Position numbers and translations under genes: made by a program. Positions 33,402 through 45,330 of a stretch of DNA of 64,000 nucleotides are shown piece by piece. The notes below the pieces were generated by a model. That model searched no databases, had not been told where the DNA came from, and saw nothing but the letters and a program-made list of their open reading frames with translations. The DNA comes from Thelonectria olida (lineage: Eukaryota; Ascomycota; Sordariomycetes; Hypocreales; Nectriaceae). The stretch is taken from NCBI GenBank assembly GCA_020736575.1, contig JAGPYM010000095.1, forward strand, positions 1 to 64,000. The letters run 5' to 3'. How positions within the stretch are numbered: the first letter of the stretch is position 1; every line of letters begins with the position of its first letter.

Positions 33402-35344
33402 ATATATTATATATAAAAAAAAAGTCTTTTTTTTATTATAAATAAAAAATAAATTTCTTAAAATTATATATATATAAAAAAAAGTATTAAAAGTTATTAC
33501 TATTTACTTACTACTTATTATTTATTTTAAGGGGCAGCTAATAATTAAAACCTTAAATAGTTAATAATTAGTTTAATATAATAGCTTATATTACTATTAA
33601 AATTAAGTAAATTATTAAATTATTACTTTAAATAAGAATATAATATAATATAATAATAGTATATATATATAAAATAGTAAATAAAAAAGATACTAGTAAA
33701 AATAAAAAAAATAGTATTTAATAAATAGCTTTAGTATTTAATAAGTAGGAAATTTTATAATATTTAGCCTTTTTCTTATATAAAAATTATATATAATAAA
33801 GTATTTTATATATTTATTTAATTTTTAACTTTTTATTTATTAAAAGTATTAAATAATTATTATTTACTATTAAATTAAATTCTATTTTTATATAATACCT
33901 TATAATTTTACTAAGTAAAAGATTAATAAAATATAATAATAGGCAATTTTATATAATATTATTAATAATACAACTAAATTAAAATAGCTAGTATTTTTAA
34001 TTAATAAAATAAAGCCTATTAAAAAACTAAGTAAAGTTAAAATAAGGAAATTCTATTATATAATAAAAATATTAAAGTTAATATATATATTTATTAAATT
34101 TAAATTATAAAAATATTAAAAATATTTTTACTTAGTTTATAATAGAAAAATAAAACTTTAAATTAGTTAGAAGTTTATAATTTAAATAGAAGTTAAAAGG
34201 GCTAATTTATTATATAAAAGAAATATTTATTACTAGTAGTTTTTTAAAAAAGGCCCTTATAATTAGCTTTTTAAAATAGTAAAAAGTTTTAATTTTATTA
34301 AATTAATAGCTAAGTAATAAAAAGTAAAAGTAAAAGTTAAAAAAGTAATATAAATATTTTAAAATAAAGTAAAAGGTTTTTAAAAAAAAGAAATTAATAC
34401 TTTTAAATAATAGAGTAATTTAATAGCCCTAAATATATAATTATATTAATTAAAAATAACTACTTATTTAAAAGGCTTTAATAATAAGAAACCCTTTTTA
34501 TAAAGTTTTATATTATTATATTATACTTTTATATTAGAAAATTCTAATATTAAAAATAATACTATTTTATAATATATATATATAGTTATAAAGCTCTTTA
34601 TTTATAAAGTAAAAGCTACTATTTAATTAAATATTATTTTATAAAATATACTTTTTAAAATTAATTAGAAAAGGCTTAATATAAATATAATATACTATTT
34701 TATTTTAAGTTTAAATAGCTAATTTAAAAAAAAGTATATTAATATATATTTATATTTTTATATTTATATTATTTAAATTATAACTTATAAAAGTTTAGCT
34801 AACTAATTACTATTTAAGCTTAATATATATTAAATTAATACTTTTAATATATAACTAGTATATATTAGAAAGCTAGTAACTATTTTAAAACTATTTATAT
34901 ATAAGCTAGCTTTATTATATATTAATAAATTATATACTCTTTTAAAAAATACTATTTTTATATTTAATATATTTATTTTAAACTATTTTATTAAAGCTAT
35001 TAAATATAATAATATACTTATTAGCTTGTTAATAGTTTTTAATATATAATTAAATAATATATAAAAGAGCTATTTAAATTTTATATTTAAGCTTTTTAAT
35101 AATATAACTATTTTATATATTTTATTTATTAAATATATTATAAATAAAAAGCCTATATATATTTAATATAAAGTTAAAAAAGAATAAAATAAAAAGTTAA
35201 TAAAAAGAAAAGCTTAAACTATTTTAAAATTATAATTAATATAACTTAATAATTTATAATAAGTAATATTAAAAAGTAAAATATTATACTTATATAGTTT
35301 ATTATTTAGCTTTATAATTATAATATAACTATTTTAATAATAAA

Positions 35345-35728
35345 TATAATAATATAACCTAACTTTTAATAATAGTAATTATATAAAGTAAATAAGTAAA
35401 AAATAAAATAATAAAAGCTTAAAAGAAAATTAACTCTTATTTATAATTATTATAATTGTAAATAAGAAATAAAATAGAAAATTAATAAATTAAATAATTA
35501 AAAGGGAACAAGTTAAAATTATTAAAATATATTATAAAAACTAGAGTAAAACTTAATAAAAATTATAAAAAAATATAATATTTATTTTAAAAGTTTTAAG
35601 CTTTCCTTTTAAGTTTAAATAATTAAATTTAATAAAAAGTTTAAACTATTTAATTTTTATTAACTTTTAATAAAAGTCCTTTATTTTTATTATTATACTT
35701 TTACTAATAACTTACTATTACTATTATA
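35345..35728. repeat. Right LTR of the short LTR element
   Basis: 384 bp direct copy of 32225-32614, heavily C-to-T/G-to-A converted (for example CCCAACCCCTAATAG becomes CCTAACTTTTAATAA). Confidence 0.6.
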
Positions 35729-36654
35729 CTACTAATATAAATATAATTATAATTAAATTAGTAAATTTAAATAAAAGAAATACTATTTATAAGGGCATTT
35801 ATATTAATATTTTTAATATATAGTTTTATTATATATTATTTTATAAATATTTACCTTTTTATTAGTAGTATAAAAATTAATTACTTACTAATTTTAAATT
35901 ATTTAAAATTTTATATAATAAACTTATTAATAATATTATAAATACTATTATAAGCTATTCCTTTATAAAAAATCTTTTTAAACTACTTTTTAATAGTAAT
36001 AATTAGATCTTTTAAAAGATTTAAGCTAATTATATACTTTAAATAGCTTATTTAAATTTAAATTTTATATTAAGTATAAAATTATATTAAAAAGTAATAG
36101 TAAATTATATGAAGTTTTTAAAAGAGTTCCTTAAAGTCCTTTTATTTTTAATTTATTTAAATAGTAAGTAAGTTATATAATTCCTTAAGCTATTTATTTT
36201 ATAATATTAAAATACTACTAATAAAAAGGTATAAAATATTTATATTTATAATAGAATTATTATATTTATTATTAGTTATTATAAGAAATTCTTTAAAATA
36301 AAAGGGGTAAAAATAAAAAAGAGAGTAATTAATTAAAATAGCCTAATACTTAAATACTTAAGTTAAAACCTAAAGTATATTAAATATTTATATATATAAC
36401 TAGCATTTTAAAAAAAATAAGTTAGACTAATTATTAAAAAGGCTTTACTATTAGTAGTTAAAAGTATTTATTTATTATTTTTTATATTATTATTTTTAAA
36501 AAGAATAATAGCTTACTTAACTCTTATTAAAAAGGTAAATAAGGGGTATAATAGTAATAGTAAAAATAAAAATAAAAGTAATAAAAATAGTATTAAAAAT
36601 ATTTAAGCCTATTATAGCTCTTTAATAGCTAGCCTAGTTTATAAAAGGCTTATT

Positions 36655-37087
36655 TCCAGCTTGGGGCATAGTAAAATATTTCTAGTAGCAGTTAAGCTAA
36701 ACCTTTTAAATTAGAAACCTGGGTTAGAAATAAAAAAAACTGCAGTTAGTTTAATTCTAGCAGCTAGTAGCTAGTTAAGCGCAAGTAACTATAATACTTT
36801 TAAGCTATATATAAATAGGCTTTCTAATTAGCCTGCACTATGTTAGTATGTAAATAATTAAATATAATTAGCGGATTTCCTATTATAATAGCTAAAGGCT
36901 AGTTTTTAAAAGCTAAGGTATATTATATTTGCTATTAAATTAAATTAGTTAATTGTAAGGCTGCATACTATAGCTAATTGCTTATAGGGGCGTTTAATTT
37001 TAAGTGTGCTTAAAAGCTAGAGGTTTTTCCCTTATAAATAATATAAAATAGGGCTAGCTATAAAAAATATAAAGTATTATAAATAAT
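36655..37087 (+). mobile_element. SINE-like element, copy C, with perfect 12-bp target duplication
   Basis: 433 bp from TCCAGCTTGGGGCATAGTA to the A-rich tail after AGGGCTAGCTATAAAAAATA. Flanked on both sides by the identical dodecamer AAAAGGCTTATT (36643-36654 and 37088-37099). Same orientation as copies A and B. The intact duplication shows that this unit moved by itself and defines its ends. Confidence 0.72.
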
Positions 37088-39240
37088 AAAAGGCTTATTA
37101 TTAAAAGTTATTTTAAAATTAATAAGTAGTAAGTTAATTTTTAATTTATTAGTAAGAAATAATATTAGCTTTTTAATTTTCTATTAGTTATAATTAGATT
37201 TAAAAAAGTTTTTTAATTATATTATAAGTAAAAAAATCTATTATTATATTATTAAATAATAAAAGAACTTTAGTTAGTATAATAGAAAATATTATAATTT
37301 ATTAATATAAATTAGAAATTATATAAGTTTTATAATAATTATATTTATTTTTAAAATAAGTAATAAGAAATAGTTAATACTATTATATTAAATAAAAGCT
37401 TTATAATAGTAGTAATAGAAATTAAAAGTAGTAAAAGCTTTTATTTTATACTTTTTACTATTAGCTATTTTAATAAACTAATAATAATAATTATACTATT
37501 AGTCTTTTTATTAAAAGATATAATAGATTAATATTTAAAGCTTAATATATTTTATACCTAATAAAAAAGCAATTAAACTTTAAAAAATATATTAATTATA
37601 TTTATTATATTAAAATTAATTATAATTAAAAGATTTTAAAACTTTTTTAAATTATACAAAATTATAACTAAGTTTAATTATTTAATTTTTAAAATAGCTC
37701 TATTATTTTAATTAAAATTATAAAAGCTAGGTATTTTAATACTAATAGATATATAAATAGTCTTTTTTATAATAATATTTCTATTAATATAAAAAAATAC
37801 TTTTTTTAATATAATTAATATATAATATAAAAATATTATTATAATTTAATTTAATATAATATATTTTAATATAGTTTATAATATTAAGTTTTTTATTATA
37901 TTTACTATTAAAAAAGCTACTATTTAAGTTATTAAAAAAACTAAGAAAGTAATTAATTAAAAGTTTAAAAAGTACTTATAACTAGTAAAAATTATTATAT
38001 ATTACTAGTAAGTTAAAATAATAAAAAGCTTAATAGAAAAGCTTAAATATAATACTTACTATTATACAGTTAATATATAAAATAGTAAAATAAAAAGACT
38101 TTAGTTTTAACTAAGTAGTATTAAATATAATTAGTATATTAATAAAAGGGTAATAATAACTATTAATATACTTAGCTTTAATATTAATATACTTAATATT
38201 TATATAGTAATTTATATAAAAATACTAAGGAGTATAATAAACTATTTATAATAGAGTGGGCATACTAAGTAAGATAAGTAATTAAGTAAAGCTATAATTA
38301 TCTATTTTAATACTTATAAGTTTAGCTTAAAAAGGTAATAACCTTTTATTATTAAAAAAGTAGTTATAAAAAGTTATATTAGTAGCTATATATACTACTA
38401 GCTAGTTTTAAACTTTATTATAAATAGGTAGAAGGACTATAATACTTATAAAAAAGAAAAGAAATTATATAATATTTATATATACTAGCTAAAAGGTAGT
38501 AATAATAAAAGTAAGGTTAGTATTTTAAAAAATTAAAAGGAAGCTAATATATAATAATAGAAATTAAAAGTAAAAGCTACTTAAGTTAAATTATTAAACT
38601 TACTATTTAATAATATTAAAAGTTTTAAAACTATTAGTAAAAGCTTAAAAAATAAGCTTTTAATAGATATATATTTTACTTTTTAAAAAGTATTAAAAAT
38701 TAAATATACTTTAGTACTAAATATAAAAGAGCTTTAAAAATAAAAGATAAAATAGTAAGAGTATATTAGCTTGCACTATAAATAGAGCGATTTATATAAG
38801 GAAATTAAATAGTTAAAAAGTTTAACTATTATTTAAAATGTTTTATATTATAGGAATTATATAATATATAGAAAGAATATATAAAAGGGAGCTGGGGAAA
38901 AAAAGTATATAGTAAGTACTAGAATAATAAATAAATAGTTTCTATTATTATTTAAATTTAAATTTAACTATTAGAAAAATATATATAATTATATAAGTAA
39001 TTAAAGTTTATAAACTAAAAAGAATAAATAAATAAAAAAAGGTAAAAATAAATATATAAATAAATAAGAAAGAGTATAATAAGCAAATATTTAAGTATTA
39101 TTATTATATTTAGTATTTTCTTATAAATTTAAATTTAAAAAAGGGTTTAAAGTTAGTAAGTAAGGAGTTTTATAAGTAAATAGGCTTATATTTTTATATC
39201 TCCTTATATAATTTTAAAACAGGATACTAATAGTAAGTAA

Positions 39241-40963
39241 GGGTGGGAAGGTTTGGAATTACCTAATAGAGTAAATAGGTAGGGTGTGGCTAAGCACGAG
39301 CGGAGGTTTCTAAAACGCGCAAGCTGTTACAAATAATACTCTAGAATTCCATCTCTTTCCAAATGATTAAAGACTTATTAGTTGGGGCTTAGTGTCTTAA
39401 TAAAGGAAACGCTATTACCGAAGTAGATCTGCACATTGTACCCTGGCTCCCCCATGCCATGGTAGGAGCAGGAACCGAACCCAGTGACAAGCAAAACTTT
39501 GAGCTTCTGGAAACCTCGATTCAAAAGTTGGTTCCAGACTTCCAGGTTGGCCCTAAGACGAAGGAGTGGTGGTCTAACATGAATGCCACGCCGTCTTTTC
39601 AGAAAGCCTTCCCAGTTCTGAGCTAGACTGGGGCTCATTAGTGCAGGATAGAGAATTTGAATGAGACGAATTGATTCATAGCGCCCTTCCTGCTGCGAAA
39701 TAGAACATCCATCACAACTGTTTAAGATGAATGTGGAATCGAATCATTCGGCGAGAATCGCTCTCAGAGTTCCAGGACACTGAGAGAAGTGCTTTGTCAG
39801 CGCTCAAACAGAATCGAATCATCCCTTCACCGTCTGAGATCTCCTAGTTCATGTGCTCTCCCTTTTGCCCGGTCACTCTGGGATAAGGTGATTTGGCGTG
39901 AGCCACGACGGGAGCACGAAGGAAACCGGCCAGCCACGACGGGAATACCTCTTTTATCTCAAGTTATACTATGATCTGACCACTAAATCCGTTATCTAAT
40001 TAGCGTTGTTATTCAGTCGAACGGTTTCCCTTTTCTGCCGGCCCAGGCAGCCTGCGTCCAAGTCAAGTCGCAAAAGATTTAATAACTCATCACTCCGTAG
40101 GGATCCACATGCGACCATCCCATTGGACCATATGCACTACTCGCTGTCCCCTCACTCTCTCTTATGACCGTTCACTGATCGTACGATAAGCTGGCGGCTC
40201 CGCGGGCGGTGAGGATATCGAAGAGTTCGCATAACAGAATGGGGATTGCGCATGGTACGGGGATCAAGTATGCGTTATTCACGGAAGCGTTTGGGGTTGG
40301 GAGTTGGCTTATGTGGATGGCAGGGAAGTCTGAGTGAATGGGGGATGGATGGACGGATTGTATGATAGCTCTCTTTTCTACAAATGGTGGTTAATTGAAC
40401 TGAATTGAAGCCAAGCATGTAGCAGAGTACACATCATGTTCTCAGAGAAGCCGTTCACCAACATCAATAACCCAATCCATCTGAGCTCACTGATCATTGA
40501 CAGCCTCAACCCACCCACCATGACACCGCAAATTGCTTACCAACCAAAATACTGAGGCGGCACATCTCCCGTTCTAGACCTCGTCCTAGCCCAAGCTACC
40601 GGAGCACTGCCACTTCCTTTAATGCTTCGTTTTTGGCTGGTGGATTGGATGGTTCGGCAGTTGGGTAGGGAAAGATATGTGCCTATGCAGCTGGTTTGGG
40701 GCTGAGTATTGAGATGCTGATCGCCTTGTTTTCTTACCATGTCGTGTGGCTGTGCCACCTTCTACTCTGTTCATGTTTCTTATTAAAACGTCACCCATTT
40801 CGTCTCGTGTTTTCTCTGCGTTTGCGCCTCTACGACTTGACGCCTCTTCCCTGTAATTCACACTCAAAAGCGACCAGGAGCCGCATTTCTTGGTCTCCGG
40901 TCTCGACATTCAGAGCTCACCAGCCTCCTACTTCCCCTCACTTACCGCATCATCAACCTCCCA
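39241..40963. other. Island of ordinary DNA before the AIF-like gene
   Basis: Composition returns to normal abruptly at ~39,240. An 86-residue minus frame at 39638-39378 (MSPSLAQNWEGFLKRRRGIH, then LEVWNQLLNRGFQKLKVLLV) has protein-like composition but I do not recognise it; it may be a small gene fragment. The last ~250 bp should hold the promoter of the AIF-like gene. Confidence 0.35.
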
Positions 40964-42664
40964 ATGGCGCAAGAATACAAGCTCAAAGGCATTTTGTCCC
41001 TCAACCTCTCACCTGGCGATAAGCAGGAGGTCGAGGTTGAAGGAATCCAGGACGCAAAAGTTCTGCTTGTCAATGCTAGCGGCAAGATCCATGCTACTGG
41101 TGCGAGGTGTACGCATTATGGCGCGCCGCTTGCAAAGGGAGTTTTGACGACGAATGGACGCTTGACATGTCCGTGGCACGGAGGTGCGCTTCAATTAATG
41201 CGCTGCTGTCGACATTATTTGCTGACCTGGTTTGCAAGCCTGCTTCAACGCCAAGACTGGCGACGTCGAAGATGCACCGGCTCTCGATGCTCTCCCAATC
41301 TTCAGCGTCACGGAGAATGATGGGGGGGTTTACATTACCGGCGAGGAGTCCGCCATTAAGTCGTCCCGTAGAAAGCCCAACTTTGAATGCGCAATGGCGG
41401 CAGGAGCTCAAAAGGACCATATCGTCATTATAGGAGGCGGATCTGGCGCCTTAGGAACGATTGAGGGCCTACGTGAGAACGGATACAAAGGCGCTCTCAC
41501 TGTCATTTCTAATGAGGGCTATCTGCCGATTAATCGACCCAAGCTAATAAGGCTCTATTGACGGATAAAAAGAAGCTCGCTTGGAGGGACAAGAACTGGT
41601 ATGACAGCAGTTCAGTTGAATTGGTTGAATATGAAGTCAATGCTATCGACTTCTCAGATCGCACCGTTCCAACTAGAGATGGAAAGAAGATTTCTTACAC
41701 CAAGCTCGTCTTGGCCACAGGTGGTAGACCTCGATATCTGCTGTTGTAAGGCGTTTCAGTCCTTAAAAACATCCACGCCCTTTGAACTGTCCATAAAATT
41801 AAGAAGATTATTGAGTCTATTAGCGATAAGGAGGCTGGCAAAAGTATTATAATTATTAGATCTTTATTTATTAGTATAGAAGTCGGCAATGCAACTGCTA
41901 GTAGTAAGAATCCTATCTTAGTTATTAGTATAGAAAAAGCTCCTCTTAAGCGCGTATTTGGCGAATAAGTTAGTATGGGTATTTAAAAGTCGCTTATAGG
42001 TAAAAACATCTAATTTTATATAGGCGCTAGTATTAATAGAATCGAACCTTCTGCAAAAGATCCTTAAAAAGTGGGAGCTATAAATCTTAAGGACGGTATT
42101 AAGATTCTCGCGGATGTGCTAAGTCTTGGTGTTAGCATGGCACCTGCAACTGAGTTCTTAGAGAATAATAAGGCCATTCGCTTGGAGAAGGACGGCTCAA
42201 TTAAGACGGATCAGAATTATAATATCGCTAGCCTTAATAATATCTATGCAATTGGCGATATTACTATATCCCCGTACTATAGTCCTGGTGGAAATGGTAA
42301 ATTTATCCGAATTAAGCATTGGAATATTGCCTAATAATCTGGACGAGTCGTCGCGCGTTATATTATTAATCCCTCGACTACTACTAAGGATTTTATCCCC
42401 ATCTTCTAGTCTGCTCTAGGAGCTTAATTGTAATACTGCGGTAATTCCTTACTAGGATGGGACAACCTCGTCGTGCAAGGCGATCCGGCATCCGCAAGGT
42501 TTGTGGCGTATTATTACAAGGGAGAAACGGTTGTGGCTGTGGCGAGTATGGGCAAGGACCCGGCCATAGTGCAGAGCGCGGAGCTGATGAGGCTTGGGAA
42601 GATGCCGCCTAAGAGTCAGTTTGATCAGGGCCTAGATGTGTTGAGCGTTGGGGCTCCTGCGTAA
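40964..42664 (+). pseudogene. Rieske/AIF-like flavoprotein (AIFM3/NFRL type), inactivated
   Basis: An N-terminal Rieske [2Fe-2S] domain (CTHYGAPLA ... CPWHGACF) is formed by joining 40964-41183 to 41239 onward across a 55-bp intron. It is followed by a pyridine-nucleotide-disulfide reductase domain starting HIVIIGGGSGALGTIEGLRE (FAD dinucleotide fold), GYLPINRPKL, LVLATGGRPR, and the C-terminal FAD segment NIYAIGDITISPYYSPGGNG and VAVASMGKDPA. Known relatives are NADH-linked flavoprotein reductases of the apoptosis-inducing-factor group. Breaks: a one-base deletion near 41,545, then a run from ~41,745 to ~42,430 with about ten in-frame stops and many changes explained by G-to-A/C-to-T (for example GSSFIGMEVGN-like sequence now RSLFISIEVGN). 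Sequence before and after this stretch is clean. Confidence 0.85.
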
Positions 42665-43245
42665 TCCAGTCTATCCAGCATCGACAAATATACGAAGCTG
42701 GAGTAGAGAATAGAGGGTGTCAAGGACGAAAACTTTTGTCTACGACCAGGGGAATGGTAGCTAGCAAGTCGCCCTAAATCCATGAGGTTGCGAGCATTCT
42801 TGTTTCTCCATGATCGATCCCATTCCGCCATCGTGACTCTACAGTGACACAATAGCGTCGGGCGAGTGTTGTCTAGTTTTAGTAGACGCTCGACATGCAG
42901 CCAATAAGAAAATTGGTACCAAGGTTAGTGAGATGTTCGGCGGACTTGTACTTCTTGGGTGGGAGGTCTTTGCTGAGCTGATGCATATTCGATTCAGCCC
43001 GAGTTGAATTGCCCGTTAGGCATTATCGATGTTCAATCAGAAACTAGGCCTCTATCCGGCTCCACGATTCTGTTTTAGCGAATCAAAATATTGGCCAATC
43101 CGACAAACAAAGGTCGATGGATTGAGTATAAAGGCGGCGATGCTTTCTCGATCTTCATTTTAGGCATCTTCATCTCTTCATCGACCTCGGAGCCGATCTG
43201 GCAGGGGCCCCATTCATATCGAAATATGGGGGTTAGGGTTCCCGC
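42665..43245. promoter_or_regulatory. Orphan promoter-like region (CCAAT and TATAAA)
   Basis: GGCCAATC at 43092-43099 and GAGTATAAAGG with TATAAA at 43127-43132, followed by a pyrimidine-rich CTTTCTCGATCTTCATTTT leader, form a typical fungal core promoter pointing right. No cellular gene follows: the next sequence is a LINE-like remnant. This suggests that the gene it served was displaced or replaced by an insertion. Confidence 0.4.
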
Positions 43246-44040
43246 GTGAGTTCAGAGTACGAAAGTTGTTCAAAACAGAATAAAAATGACATATATAATA
43301 GAGAAAGAGGAGTGCAACCGAATGAACAAGTCCCATATTTCTCTATCCTGTGGAAAAAGTTATTGTGGTTTGGAATATTGATCGGATTGAAGTTGGACAA
43401 GTTGGTCGCTGACATAAGGAAAGTCTGCTCAGATAAATTCCAAATAGGAAAGGCGTTGACCCACCGAAAAGCACACGCTTTGGTAGCCGTCGCGGCGCGA
43501 AATGGGCGCGCCTGGTCAAGAGGAAATTGTGGTGGAAGCGGAGAATCGATCCCCCCAGCAACTGCGACGCGTCCGTCGTCGAGAAACTCGAAACTGACCG
43601 CGAAGGCCCGAGAAAATCTGCAAACAGGGAGCAGGGTCGAAACCTCGGGGATAAGCGCTATGAAGGAAACGGCAGATCGCATCAAGGTGATCTGCAGAGA
43701 CGAGACAGAAATGCAACTCGTCGAGCAGACGGCACAAAAGACCTCGACCAAGAGTGCAAGAGTGCTCAGGGACCAGCTCTACCCGGTTAAGGTGGATGGC
43801 GCAGACCGTACGGCGGTACTAGACTTGAACGGCAATATACTGTCCGGAGCGATGGAGGCTTTGGGTAAAGAGAACGATAGGCAAAGTTCACCGGCTTAGC
43901 GACAAGGAGAACAGCAAGATGTATGGGTTAATAGTGATTTATGTGACGAAAAGAACTACGGTAGAGCGACTCTTGGAGGAGAGGTGGTTTTATTCGGCTG
44001 GAGAATTAGCTAACGTACAGTGGGTGTGCAAAGGTTCTGA
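43246..44040 (+). pseudogene. LINE ORF1 (Gag-like) remnant, probably Tad1 type
   Basis: An open frame to 43899 contains KLVADIRKVCSDKFQIGKAL, then EIQLVEQTAQKT-like sequence (residues ~150-165), RVLRDQLYPVKVDG, AVLDLNGNILSGAMEALGKEND. After a one-base shift near 43,880 the protein resumes as KVHRLSDKENSKMYGLIVIY, VTKRTTVERLLEERWFYSAG, ELANVQ. This order matches what I recall of the region just before the zinc knuckles in ORF1 of fungal Tad-like LINEs. The zinc knuckles and reverse transcriptase are absent; at ~44,050 the sequence passes into the mariner remnant. Unlike its neighbour it shows little RIP. Confidence 0.5.
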
Positions 44041-44059
44041 CAACTTCCGGATCCACCTA

Positions 44060-45330
44060 TCTTTTCCTTAATAATAATGCAACCTTTAATAAGGCATTAT
44101 ATATTTGAATAATATGTTAAAAATAAATTATTGATACTAAAATGAAGCCTAAAGACTAGAAAATAAAATTATTTATATTAATATTTAGTATATTAACTAT
44201 TTATATTAATAATTGCTTGTATTTGCCTAGGTATTAATTTTAATAGGTTTTTAAACACTTTATTTTCAAGCTTATTTTAAAGTTCCTATATAGCTTTAAT
44301 TAGATAGTCTTTTACTACTTGGGACTTGGGTATATTAGCTAATTTAGAATATTAAATATATATCCGTTTTTTAAGTATTAATTATAGATTTTTAATAGGG
44401 TTCGGGTTGGGTAAATAAGGGGGCTATTTAATTAAGATAACTCCCTTGCATTTAGCGTATTTATATAACTACCCCTAAACTAAACAGCTTATAAAAGTAG
44501 GTCTATTATTATATTAAAATGTTATGCCTTCCTTAATAATTTCTAGAAGGTACTTTTTGCAGTAGGCTAAAATAATACAGCTTATAATACCGACCTGCTT
44601 TACTTTAGGGTTTCCTTTTAAGACAATTAAATTAATAGCCCTCTTAAGGGTAAAAGTATTAAAAAATATCTGTTTATACCTTGCGGGCTCTCACTTAGGC
44701 TATATGTTCTTTTTTTTAAGTTTCTCGCCCTTAATACAATTAGAATTGCAATTATTAAATTGGGTATTAAACTTATATATTTTAAGAATGCCTACTTCCT
44801 TTTATTACTATTATTACAATTAATTAAGCACTTATTAAAGAAAATATAAATATATTAAAAGCTAGTATTTTTATTAATATATTTCTAAGTGAAAATTAGG
44901 CGCGTTTTAGCTGCAGCTTTACTAAAAAAGGGGCGCCTGCTTGCAAGATAGTATTAAATGTATTTTTTCTATAACTATTATATTAAAATAAACTTATAAT
45001 AGTAATAACTACTTTCTTTAATAAGCTGGCATATAGTAATAAAAGGGTTTTTATTAATAATTTAAAAGATATAATTTTTTATTCCTTTTAAATAGTATTA
45101 GTAGCTAGAGCGCGGATTAAATTTAGCACTCTTTTAGTATTTATACTATTAAATAATATTAAATATTATATATTTAGTAACTCCCTCCTTAATTATAATA
45201 TTATTAAGGAAAACGCCCGATTTATATATATACTTAATTTTCATTCTCTTATAAGGCGAATAATATATTTTAGAATACACTTAAGGCATATTATAATTGA
45301 ATTATTACATGATAAAGTTAATAATATTAT
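44060..45330 (-). pseudogene. Tc1/mariner-type transposase destroyed by RIP
   Basis: On the minus strand around 44,480-44,290 the frame reads YKYAKCKGVILIK-stop, PPYLPNPNPIKNL-stop, LILKKRIYI, YSKLANIPKSQVVKDYLIKA. This overlies the conserved third catalytic region of Tc1/mariner transposases (WPPYSPDLNPIENLW). Nearly all the changes are Trp-to-stop, Ser-to-Leu, Asp-to-Asn and Glu-to-Lys, that is G-to-A and C-to-T. The rest of the 1.25 kb is AT-rich and consistent in length with one element, but I could not fix its terminal inverted repeats. It ends abruptly at ~45,330. Confidence 0.72.

Larger units (their letters stand above)
32225..35728. mobile_element. Short LTR element with two ~385-bp LTRs
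   Basis: Two direct repeats align along their length: 32225-32614 and 35345-35728 (shared order: CATAACCCAACCCCTAATAG-like start, CGACTCTTATTTGCAATTG, CTTCCCTTTTAAGT, ending CTACTACTATTATA). The second is much more RIP-mutated. The ends read as RIP-altered TGTAATA ... TATTACA, the usual TG..CA short inverted termini of LTRs. The interior is only ~2.7 kb and includes the SINE-like copy B, so it is either internally deleted or non-autonomous. No pol motif could be read, and flanking target duplications do not match. Confidence 0.55.
26800..39240. repeat. RIP-degraded AT-rich block 1
   Basis: Over 12 kb with almost no G or C runs and no ORF of note, beginning just after the coding remnant and ending near 39,240. 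The remaining C residues are mostly in CT or CC context and G mostly in AG or GG; CA/TG and CG are almost absent, as expected when CpA and CpG have been converted on both strands. Repeat families inside can still be aligned (separate entries). Traces of protein-like reading occur but could not be assigned. This is a graveyard of transposons rather than intergenic spacer. Confidence 0.9.

Noticed and set aside
26800..39240. AT-rich block as a centromere
   Set aside because: Content is identifiable RIP-mutated transposons, and block size and recurrence at 49,830 fit ordinary AT isochores; centromere identity needs CENP-A ChIP.
43233..43751. 172-residue minus-strand ORF
   Set aside because: Antisense to the LINE ORF1-like frame, which reads as real protein and continues after a frameshift.
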